NCBI GenBank assembly: GCA_946614405.1
Contig: CAMOGZ010000077.1
Location: 1-7,054 of the forward strand
Direction: 5' to 3'
Origin: an uncultured Eubacterium sp.
GTDB lineage: Bacteria > Bacillota > Clostridia > Peptostreptococcales > Anaerovoracaceae
Length of the DNA: 7,054 nt
Positions 1-5,470 of the stretch are shown here, piece by piece. Positions within the stretch are counted from its first letter, which is position 1; each line of letters opens with the position of its first letter. The notes below the pieces were generated by a model that searched no databases, had not been told where the DNA came from, and saw only the letters and a list, made by a program, of their open reading frames with translations. The position numbers and the translations under genes are program-made.

Positions 1-823
1 TGAACATGTCTTTGATCCCGTCAGTGGCATGCTCGATCTTCTCCACGTGCACGGTGCCTGCAAAGAGTGACCCCGCCATGAATGCCCCAAGTTCTACCGA
101 GAATCCCAGCCATTTGGCCAGAAGCGCCATGCCGAAGCAGACCCCCAGGGAGAATGCGATCATCATCTCCTGGGACATCAGCGGAACGGTACGGTTCAGG
201 ATCGTGGGAAGCAGATAGATCCCCAGGATCAGCCAGACGATCAGGTATGCCCCCATCATGGCCAGATTCAGGATCAGATCCTGGCCGTCGATGGAAGACT
301 GCACGGACAAGGTGGACAGCACCACCATGATCAGCACGCTGAAGATATCTTCCATGATCAGCGTTCCCATGACAAGGGACGCGTACTTCTCATTCTGCAC
401 TCCCGCCTCTTCGAAGCACTTCTTGATGACGACAGTGGAACTGATGGAAAGCATGGCCCCAAGGAACATACAGTTCATCCGGGACATTCCGATGAGCATG
501 CCGAAGCCGTAGCCTGCCACCATGACCCCCGACATCTTGATGAAGGCCGTGACGATGGCTGTGCTTCCGATGCTGAACAGCTTATGGAGATTGAACTCCA
601 GTCCGATGTGAAAGAGTATAATAATGACCCCCACCTCACTCAGTGTCTCGATGGCGGATCGTGATTCCACATCGAAAAACAGCGGGAAATACGGGCTGAT
701 CAGAAATCCGGCCACGATATATCCCAGAATGAGAGGGAGTCTCAGTTTCTTAAAAAGGACGCTGACGACGCCTGCCGTCAGCATCATAATTGCAAGGTCA
801 ATGACTAACGATGGTACTTCCAT
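1..823 (-). CDS. CPA2-family cation:proton antiporter (KefB/NapA-like), partial at left edge
   Basis: This is an integral membrane exchanger expected to swap K+ or Na+ for protons across the cytoplasmic membrane. Reading leftward from the ATG at 823, 274 codons stay open to the window edge, so the C-terminus is missing, including any RCK/TrkA-N nucleotide-binding domain. Almost the whole fragment is hydrophobic helices. CPA2-type motifs appear in order: LPLILGYIVAGFLISP (29-44), EVGVIIILFHIGLEF (63-77), SISSTVVIKK (127-136), an acidic pair E158-D159 in a membrane helix, and SVELGAFMAGSLFAG (242-256). D159 is in the position of the conserved ion-binding Asp, preceded by Glu rather than the Gln of KefB/KefC. 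The start overlaps the end of the upstream gene by 19 bases. A GGGAG stands 11 bases before the ATG, a long spacing, so translational coupling is likely. The family assignment is firm, but the transported ion cannot be decided. Confidence 0.9.
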   Translation of the reverse strand, partial: MEVPSLVIDLAIMMLTAGVVSVLFKKLRLPLILGYIVAGFLISPYFPLFFDVESRSAIETLSEVGVIIILFHIGLEFNLHKLFSIGSTAIVTAFIKMSGVMVAGYGFGMLIGMSRMNCMFLGAMLSISSTVVIKKCFEEAGVQNEKYASLVMGTLIMEDIFSVLIMVVLSTLSVQSSIDGQDLILNLAMMGAYLIVWLILGIYLLPTILNRTVPLMSQEMMIAFSLGVCFGMALLAKWLGFSVELGAFMAGSLFAGTVHVEKIEHATDGIKDMF

Positions 824-2115
824 TTATTGTTCAGCTCCCGGAATTTGATTTCCTTAATTTGCTTGCTGGTCTCACAGATGATGTCCACGCAGCGGTCAAT
901 GCCGCGCTCACTGGAATTCAGCACCAGGTCATAATTATCGATTTTGCCCCATTTCTGTCCCGTGTAATGCTTGCAGTAGTCTTCCCGTTCCCGGTTGACC
1001 ATGCTGACACGGTCCTTCGCCTGCTGATGGGATACGCCTTCCCGTTCTTCCACGCGATGAGCCTCATCGTCAAGGTCCGCCTTGATGAAGACGTTCAGCA
1101 GCCGCTTCTCATTTCGCAGGATGTAGTTGGCACTGCGTCCTACGATGACGCAGGGGCCCTTCTTGGCAATGCCGCGGATCACGTCCGCCTCGATGGCAAA
1201 GAGCCTGTCGGCGTCTTCTTCCGTTTCGGCTTTGTACCAGTAATAAGAGAACCATTCCCGGTCCGCCCTCTTCTGGTCATGGCGCATGACGAAGTCCTCG
1301 GAGTAGCCGCTCTCCCGGGCTACCTGCTGGATCAGTTCCATGTCGTAGAATCCGATACCGAGACGTTCCGCTACCATCTTGCCGATGGAATGCCCGCCGG
1401 AGCCGAACTCTCTGGAAATGGTGATGATGAGATGATCTCTCTGATACGGTTCCTTCTTCGGGGGCGGCAGCAGCTTCTCCTCCAGGGACCGGAACACTCT
1501 GGCATAGAGTTTCACAATGTTGCCGGTGAGAAGAGCCGCGATGACGGTACCCTCCCGGACGCCGATGAGAGCCCCCAGGAAGGCCATACAAAGAATACCG
1601 GAGATGACCACCCAGATCACATCGGTGGCAAACCTCACATTTCCGAAGGACCAGCCGGAGACCTTGGAGATGGTGCCCACGAGGGAATCTCCGGGGAGCA
1701 TGACCACGCCGCCCAGTACCTCCAGGTATACGCCGAATGCCATAATGAAGCAGCCGACGATGAGTGCCGTGATCTTATGGGCATAGGCAACCGGAGCAAG
1801 GGGCGTCAGGATCCACATGCCGAAGTCGATGCAGTATCCGAACAGCAGAGTCAGCACCAACTGCAGCACCAGTTCGACTTTGTTCGCTTCTTTCCCAAGG
1901 ATCAGAAGCTGGCACAGCACGAAGAGATAGTTGAAGATGATGGTCCAGTTCCCCAGGGTCAGCCGCGGAATAATCAGCGACAGTGTATACGGGATCGAAG
2001 CGATCGGTGACGTGCCCAGGGTCGCCTTGGTGATGAATGCGATCCCGAAGGACACAAAGAATAACCCCACGAGAAATATGATATATCGTTTTACCAGATG
2101 GTCTTTCTTTTTCAT
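805..2115 (-). CDS. YczE/YitT-like membrane domain fused to cytidylate-kinase-like domain
   Basis: This 436-residue protein has two parts. Residues about 8-205 are a multi-span membrane domain resembling the YczE/YitT group (DUF6198 type), with probable helices near 9-29, 57-77, 80-104, 113-135, 165-185 and 188-205, and the family-like segment FGIAFITKATLGTSPIASIP (23-42). A proline-rich linker (PPPKKEP, 217-223) leads to residues 228-420, a cytidylate-kinase-like domain. This has the variant P-loop SREFGSGGHSIGK (234-246), a CVIVGRSANYIL strand-turn (322-333) and the C-terminal signature NREREDY...YTGQKWGKIDNYDLVLNSS (374-402). Classical Cmk has GPxGSGKS; this is the divergent Cytidylate_kin_2 form, so its real phosphate acceptor is unknown. 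The kinase part should face the cytoplasm. The ATG at 2115 is chosen for its GAGGA at 2122-2126, six bases upstream. The gene heads a probable two-gene unit with the antiporter. Domain identities are confident; the function is not known. Confidence 0.9.
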   Translation of the reverse strand: MKKKDHLVKRYIIFLVGLFFVSFGIAFITKATLGTSPIASIPYTLSLIIPRLTLGNWTIIFNYLFVLCQLLILGKEANKVELVLQLVLTLLFGYCIDFGMWILTPLAPVAYAHKITALIVGCFIMAFGVYLEVLGGVVMLPGDSLVGTISKVSGWSFGNVRFATDVIWVVISGILCMAFLGALIGVREGTVIAALLTGNIVKLYARVFRSLEEKLLPPPKKEPYQRDHLIITISREFGSGGHSIGKMVAERLGIGFYDMELIQQVARESGYSEDFVMRHDQKRADREWFSYYWYKAETEEDADRLFAIEADVIRGIAKKGPCVIVGRSANYILRNEKRLLNVFIKADLDDEAHRVEEREGVSHQQAKDRVSMVNREREDYCKHYTGQKWGKIDNYDLVLNSSERGIDRCVDIICETSKQIKEIKFRELNNKWKYHR

Positions 2116-2151
2116 GTATCGTCCTCACTTATTTCGAATTAATTATCTTAT

Positions 2152-2181
2152 ATTCTATCAGAAACACCACGTGTATGGCAA
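2152..2181 (-). promoter_or_regulatory. Probable sigma-A promoter of the leftward fusion/antiporter unit
   Basis: On the minus strand, TTGCCA (2176-2181, 5/6 to TTGACA) is followed after 18 bases by TAGAAT (2152-2157, 5/6 to TATAAT). The -10 box is preceded by an extended TG (TGA at 2158-2160). Transcription would start near 2145, giving a leader of about 30 bases before the ATG at 2115, with room for the ribosome binding site. The call rests on pattern only. Other AT-rich hexamers just downstream (for example GATAAT) could also serve as a -10 but have poorer -35 partners. Confidence 0.5.
2164..2174. promoter_or_regulatory. Short dyad inside the promoter spacer, possible operator
   Basis: ACACCACGTGT is an inverted repeat (ACAC, 3-base centre, GTGT) lying wholly between the -35 and -10 boxes of the leftward promoter. 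A protein bound here would block RNA polymerase. The arms are only four bases and no second copy was seen nearby, so chance is a real alternative. Confidence 0.2.
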
Positions 2182-2225
2182 TAAAGAAAAAAAATGCCGC
2201 GAAGGTCTGTGAATGTTTCTCAGAT

Positions 2226-2255
2226 TAGACATTCTGCACTTTACTATTGTAAAAT
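2226..2255 (+). promoter_or_regulatory. Possible second, upstream rightward promoter
   Basis: TAGACA (2226-2231, 5/6 to TTGACA) and TAAAAT (2250-2255, 5/6 to TATAAT) are 18 bases apart. Initiation would fall near 2262, adding about 35 bases ahead of the riboswitch. It lacks an extended -10. It could be an alternative start for the gcv transcript or a chance match in AT-rich sequence. Confidence 0.3.
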
Positions 2256-2261
2256 AAGATA

Positions 2262-2290
2262 TTGCCTGAAAATTGATAATATGGTATGAT
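2262..2290 (+). promoter_or_regulatory. Probable sigma-A promoter of the gcv operon
   Basis: TTGCCT (2262-2267, 4/6) and TATGAT (2285-2290, 5/6) are separated by exactly 17 bases, and the -10 carries an extended TG motif (TGG at 2282-2284). The predicted start is about 2296-2298, only a few bases before the first helix of the glycine riboswitch at 2301. That is where a riboswitch-controlled transcript would be expected to begin, and it supports this choice over the upstream alternative. Confidence 0.6.
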
Positions 2291-2300
2291 TCAAGTAGAA

Positions 2301-2458
2301 ATCTGGTTGACGGAGTTGGGAGAGACTGTGTCCTTATGGATGCGGCGCCGAAGGGGCGTAGTGATAAACTCTCAGGCAAAAGGACTGATTCCTGACAGAT
2401 CCCTGGAGAGCGATGAATCGCACCGAAGAGGTCTAATCTTTCAGGTAAACGGACAGGG
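2301..2458 (+). promoter_or_regulatory. Tandem glycine riboswitch (two aptamers with leader-linker kink-turn)
   Basis: Two glycine aptamers are arranged in series. Aptamer I: P1 is GGAGTTG (2312-2318) with TGATTCC (2386-2392); P2 is GAGAG (2320-2324) with CTCTC (2369-2373); P3 is CTGTGTCC/GGATGCGG with several wobbles; the core GCCGAAGGGGC (2347-2357) and CTCAGGCAAAAGGAC (2371-2385) match the family consensus. Aptamer II: P1 is CCCTG (2401-2405) with CAGGG (2454-2458); P2 is GAGAG (2406-2410) with CTTTC (2438-2442); P3 is a small GCGA/TCGC hairpin; the core CACCGAAGAGG and TTTCAGGTAAACGGAC are present. Leader ATCTG (2301-2305) pairs with linker CAGAT (2396-2400). With a GTT bulge and tandem G-A pairs (2309-2310 with 2394-2395), this makes the interdomain kink-turn known for this class. 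Its position upstream of gcvT is the classic context. Confidence 0.96.
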
Positions 2459-2496
2459 CACACAAAGTTCCTTTGTGCGCTCTGTAATTATTTTTT
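2453..2496 (+). terminator. Riboswitch expression platform: intrinsic terminator before gcvT
   Basis: A 15-base-pair stem forms between 2453-2467 and 2471-2485 (loop TTC). It contains one G-T wobble (2457/2481) and one A-C mismatch (2460/2478), and is followed by a T-rich run TTATTTTTT (2488-2496). The 5' arm includes CAGGG (2454-2458), which is also the 3' strand of aptamer II P1, so the two structures compete. Glycine-stabilised P1 should strip the lower stem and move the remaining hairpin away from the T-run, allowing read-through into gcvT. The ON direction is inferred from this overlap and from the known behaviour of Bacillus gcvT leaders. Confidence 0.87.
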
Positions 2497-2551
2497 GGTT
2501 CCGGGGCAGCACGATATCACAATTAGTTAGAGAAATGGAGGTAAACCTATT

Positions 2552-3649
2552 ATGGCAGATGAAATGCTGAAAAGGACATCACTGTATGATACTCACATCA
2601 AGTACGGCGGCAAGATGGTCCCCTTCGCAGGATGGGAAATGCCCGTACAGTATCCGGCAGGCGTCATTGCTGAGCACATGGCAGTCCGTACCGCATGCGG
2701 AATGTTTGACGTATCTCACATGGGTGAGATCGTATGCAAAGGACCGGATGCACTTGCCAATCTGAACATGCTTCTGACCAACGATTACAGCGGAATGAAG
2801 GATGGACAGGCAAGATACTCCCCGATGTGTAATGAAGAAGGCGGCGTCGTAGATGACCTGATCGCCTACAAGAAGAGTGACGATGAGTTCCTGCTGGTAG
2901 TCAATGCTGCAAACAAGGACAAGGACTTCAACTGGATGAAGGCTCACGCATTCGGCGATGCTGAATTCACCGACATTTCCGATACCATCGGACAGATCGC
3001 CCTGCAGGGCCCCAAGGCTTTCGATATTCTGAAGAAGCTGATCCCGGCAGAGGGAATTCCGGAAGAGTATTATGCTGCGAAGTATGACGTTGAGATTGCT
3101 GGAACCAAGGCAATGATCTCCACCACCGGATACACCGGAGAAGAAGGCGTCGAGATCTACATGCCATGGGCTGATGCACCGGCTGTCTGGGAAGCACTGA
3201 TGGAAGCCGGAAAAGACGAAGGTCTGATCCCCTGCGGACTGGGTGCAAGAGACACTCTGAGACTGGAAGCCGGCATGCCGCTGTACGGACATGAGATGGA
3301 TGACACCATCACCCCGAAGGAAGCCCTGCTTTCCATCTTCGTTAAGATGGACAAGCCTGATTTCATCGGTAAGGCTGCCATCGAGGCCAAGACTCCGCCG
3401 ACCCGCAAGAAGGTAGGACTGGAAGTCGTAGGCCGCGGCATCATCCGTGAGCATATGGATGTGTATAAAGGCGACAAGAAGATCGGCGTAACCACATCCG
3501 GTACCATGTGCCCGTTCATCAAGAAGGCTGTTGCCTGCGCACTGATCGACGCAGATGAGCGCGTTCTGGGCGAGGAAGTGGAAGTCGACGTAAGAGGCCG
3601 CAGAGTCAAGGCCGTCATGGTCAAGTCCACATTCTATCAGAGAGGTTAG
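2552..3649 (+). CDS. gcvT: Glycine cleavage system T-protein (aminomethyltransferase)
   Basis: This 365-residue cytoplasmic enzyme takes the aminomethyl group carried on lipoyl-H-protein, transfers its methylene to tetrahydrofolate and releases ammonia, giving 5,10-methylene-THF. The length is typical for the family. Visible hallmarks are the N-terminal [30 protein letters not shown] region (9-34), SHMGEI (55-60), [10 protein letters not shown] (97-106) with the catalytic Asp at about 101, [10 protein letters not shown] (116-125) of the folate site, [14 protein letters not shown] (190-203) and [20 protein letters not shown] (231-250). The C-terminal domain (about 285-365) ends in the usual VKSTFYQ segment. 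The ATG at 2552 is chosen for GGAGGT (2537-2542) nine bases upstream; the in-frame Met5 has no site of its own. It is the first gene of the operon and sits directly behind the glycine riboswitch. No defects were seen. Confidence 0.98.
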   Translation: MADEMLKRTSLYDTHIKYGGKMVPFAGWEMPVQYPAGVIAEHMAVRTACGMFDVSHMGEIVCKGPDALANLNMLLTNDYSGMKDGQARYSPMCNEEGGVVDDLIAYKKSDDEFLLVVNAANKDKDFNWMKAHAFGDAEFTDISDTIGQIALQGPKAFDILKKLIPAEGIPEEYYAAKYDVEIAGTKAMISTTGYTGEEGVEIYMPWADAPAVWEALMEAGKDEGLIPCGLGARDTLRLEAGMPLYGHEMDDTITPKEALLSIFVKMDKPDFIGKAAIEAKTPPTRKKVGLEVVGRGIIREHMDVYKGDKKIGVTTSGTMCPFIKKAVACALIDADERVLGEEVEVDVRGRRVKAVMVKSTFYQRG

Positions 3650-3657
3650 TAAATTAC

Positions 3658-3694
3658 GGTCCGGTGGGCTTTGTTCCCCTGAAGGACCACAAAG
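3658..3694 (+). other. Structured spacer between gcvT and gcvH (hairpin or pseudoknot candidate)
   Basis: The 81-base gcvT-gcvH gap is the longest inside the operon. GGTCC (3658-3662) is complementary to GGACC (3684-3688), with an inner GGG/CCC. CTTTGT (3669-3674) is complementary to ACAAAG (3689-3694). The two pairings interleave, so they could form an H-type pseudoknot or be alternatives. No T-run follows, so this is not an intrinsic terminator. It could be a processing or mRNA-stability element. Confidence 0.3.
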
Positions 3695-3717
3695 TATAAC
3701 TTAAATATAATATTTAT

Positions 3718-3723
3718 GGAGGT
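3718..3723 (+). promoter_or_regulatory. Ribosome binding site fixing the gcvH start
   Basis: GGAGGT lies seven bases before the ATG at 3731. An in-frame ATG at 3716 overlaps this Shine-Dalgarno and would add MEVSI, but has no binding site of its own. The H-protein should therefore start at 3731 ([11 protein letters not shown]). Confidence 0.85.
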
Positions 3724-3730
3724 ATCAATT

Positions 3731-4102
3731 ATGGCACTGTTATTCACCAAATCCCACGAATGGGTAAACATGATCGACGACACAACTGCAACCGTAGGTC
3801 TGTCCGATTTTGCTCAGCAGGAACTGGGCGGTCTGGTATTCGTAAACCTGCCGGAAGTCGGCGATGAGGTCGAGGCTGGCGAAGCATTTGCAGACGTTGA
3901 ATCCGTAAAGGCTGTATCCGACGTATTCTCCCCTGTTACCGGCGTTGTTGCTGAGATCAACGAGGAACTGCTGGATGCTCCGGAAACCATCAATGATGCT
4001 CCGTATGATGCATGGCTGGTCAAGATTGAGAACATCACTGAGAAAGAAGAGTTCATGACCGAGGAAGAATACAAAGCATTCTGTGAGTCCGAGGCTGAGT
4101 AA
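3731..4102 (+). CDS. gcvH: Glycine cleavage system H-protein (lipoyl carrier)
   Basis: This 123-residue protein is the mobile lipoyl carrier that shuttles the aminomethyl intermediate from P-protein to T-protein, then presents the dihydrolipoyl arm to L-protein. It is a single lipoyl/biotinyl-type beta-barrel fold. The KSHEW opening (7-11), [21 protein letters not shown] (21-41), the lipoylation loop [15 protein letters not shown] (54-68) with Lys60 as the expected lipoylated residue, VTGVVAEIN (69-77) and the C-terminal YDAWLVKI (92-99) are all in family order. The length is normal (family about 125-130). The start is set by the GGAGGT at 3718-3723; an upstream in-frame ATG at 3716 was rejected. 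It follows gcvT after an 81-base spacer and precedes gcvPA by 33 bases. Activity depends on lipoylation enzymes encoded elsewhere. Confidence 0.98.
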   Translation: MALLFTKSHEWVNMIDDTTATVGLSDFAQQELGGLVFVNLPEVGDEVEAGEAFADVESVKAVSDVFSPVTGVVAEINEELLDAPETINDAPYDAWLVKIENITEKEEFMTEEEYKAFCESEAE

Positions 4103-4135
4103 TCACATCTGAGAAAACAGAACCGAGGTGATAAT

Positions 4136-5467
4136 ATGGGTTCATATGTACCAAATACATTGAAAGAACGGGAGGCCATGCTGAAGGAGGCGGGTTACCA
4201 GTCCTTCGACGATATGTTCTCCTGCATCCCCGATGAGGTCAGACTGAAAGAACCTCTGAACCTTCCTTCGGGCCTGAGTGAGATGGAAGTCTCCCGCAAG
4301 ATGGAAGCTCTGGCAGAGAAGAATAAGGTCTTCACCAGCATCTTCCGCGGCGCAGGAGCTTACAACCACTACATTCCTTCCATCGTTGGCAGCGTGACCA
4401 GCAAGGAAGAATTCCTGACCGCATACACGCCCTACCAGGCTGAGATCAGCCAGGGCATCCTGCAGTCCATTTTCGAGTTCCAGTCCATGATCTGCGAACT
4501 CACCGGAATGGACGTAGCCAATGCGTCTCACTACGACGGCGCCACCGCTGCCGCAGAGACCATCCCTATGTGCCAGGACAGAAAACGCAAGGTCGCTTAT
4601 GTATCTGAGACCACCCACCCAGGCGTGATCCAGGTCATGAAGACCTACTGTTTCGGAAGCAATACCGAGCTGAAGATCATCTCCGCATCCGACGGACTGA
4701 CGGATCTTGACGATCTGAAGGAAAGCCTGGAGGCCGATCCTTCCGCAGCTTGCTTCTACGTACAGCAGCCGAACTTCTACGGAAACTTCGAAGACTGCGA
4801 TACCATCGCTGAGATCGTACACGCAGCCGGCGCCAAGTTTGTCATGGGTGTGAACCCCATCACACTGGCCATCACCAAGTCTCCGGCAGAGTACGGCGCA
4901 GACATCGCCGTCGGCGACGGACAGCCTCTGGGCATGCCCATCTCCTTCGGCGGACCTTATGTCGGATTCATGGCCACCACTTCCAAGATGATGCGTAAGC
5001 TTCCGGGAAGAATCGTCGGTGAGACCAAGGACGACGACGGCAACCGTGCCTACGTTCTGACCCTGCAGGCCAGAGAGCAGCACATCCGCCGTGAGAAGGC
5101 AAGCTCCAACATCTGCTCCAACCAGGATCTGTGCTGCCTGACGGCTTCCGTCTACATGGCTGCCATGGGTGCTGAGGGAATGGCAGAGGTTGCAAGACAG
5201 AGCATGGCCAAGGCTCATTATCTGAACGAAGAACTTCAGAAGATCGGCTTTGCTCCTGTTTACCAGCATGATTTCTTCAATGAATTCATGACCAACTGTC
5301 CCTGTGGATCTGCCGCACTGATGGACGCACTGGAGAAGGAAGGGATCCTTGGCGGTCTCCCACTCTCCGATGACACCGTCCTCTGGTGTGCAACCGAGAT
5401 GAACAGCAAGGCTGACATCGACAAACTCGTTGCAGTCTGTGCGAAAGCTATGGGAAAGGAGGCGTAG
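4136..5467 (+). CDS. gcvPA: Glycine dehydrogenase (decarboxylating), subunit 1
   Basis: This 443-residue subunit corresponds to the N-terminal half of the single-chain P-protein. With GcvPB it forms the PLP enzyme that decarboxylates glycine and loads the aminomethyl group onto lipoyl-H-protein. It has the PLP-transferase fold but no PLP-binding lysine motif of the kind seen in GcvPB, as expected for this subunit. Diagnostic segments are RGAGAYNHYIPSIV (71-84), TPYQAEISQGILQSIFEFQ (98-116), the DGATAAAE turn (134-141), GDGQPLGMPISFGGPYVGF (260-278) and TLQAREQHIRREKASSNICS (309-328). The length is typical. The ATG at 4136 has GAGGTG at 4125-4130, five bases upstream. Only three bases separate its stop from gcvPB, and its final codons contain the gcvPB ribosome binding site, so the two subunits are probably made in equal amounts by coupled translation. 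Confidence 0.98.
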   Translation: MGSYVPNTLKEREAMLKEAGYQSFDDMFSCIPDEVRLKEPLNLPSGLSEMEVSRKMEALAEKNKVFTSIFRGAGAYNHYIPSIVGSVTSKEEFLTAYTPYQAEISQGILQSIFEFQSMICELTGMDVANASHYDGATAAAETIPMCQDRKRKVAYVSETTHPGVIQVMKTYCFGSNTELKIISASDGLTDLDDLKESLEADPSAACFYVQQPNFYGNFEDCDTIAEIVHAAGAKFVMGVNPITLAITKSPAEYGADIAVGDGQPLGMPISFGGPYVGFMATTSKMMRKLPGRIVGETKDDDGNRAYVLTLQAREQHIRREKASSNICSNQDLCCLTASVYMAAMGAEGMAEVARQSMAKAHYLNEELQKIGFAPVYQHDFFNEFMTNCPCGSAALMDALEKEGILGGLPLSDDTVLWCATEMNSKADIDKLVAVCAKAMGKEA

Positions 5468-5470
5468 GAC

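Noticed and set aside
811..2010. A 399-codon plus-strand open frame opposite the membrane-kinase fusion.
   Set aside because: It is antisense to a gene with clear membrane helices and kinase motifs. The product is low-complexity and Asp/His-rich, without a family signature.
2286..2570. A 94-codon open frame through the riboswitch region.
   Set aside because: The sequence is fully explained by the riboswitch and terminator, and no ribosome binding site precedes it.
2579..3454. A 291-codon minus-strand open frame within gcvT.
   Set aside because: It is a shadow of gcvT, with no ribosome binding site or recognisable domain.
3706..3711. A perfect TATAAT upstream of gcvH as a possible internal promoter.
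   Set aside because: There is no good -35 at 16-18 bases, and transcription would start near 3718, on or inside the gcvH ribosome binding site, leaving no usable leader.
3716..3730. An upstream in-frame ATG that would make gcvH five residues longer.
   Set aside because: It overlaps the GGAGGT Shine-Dalgarno that serves the ATG at 3731 and has no binding site itself. H-proteins normally begin just before the KSHEW-like segment.
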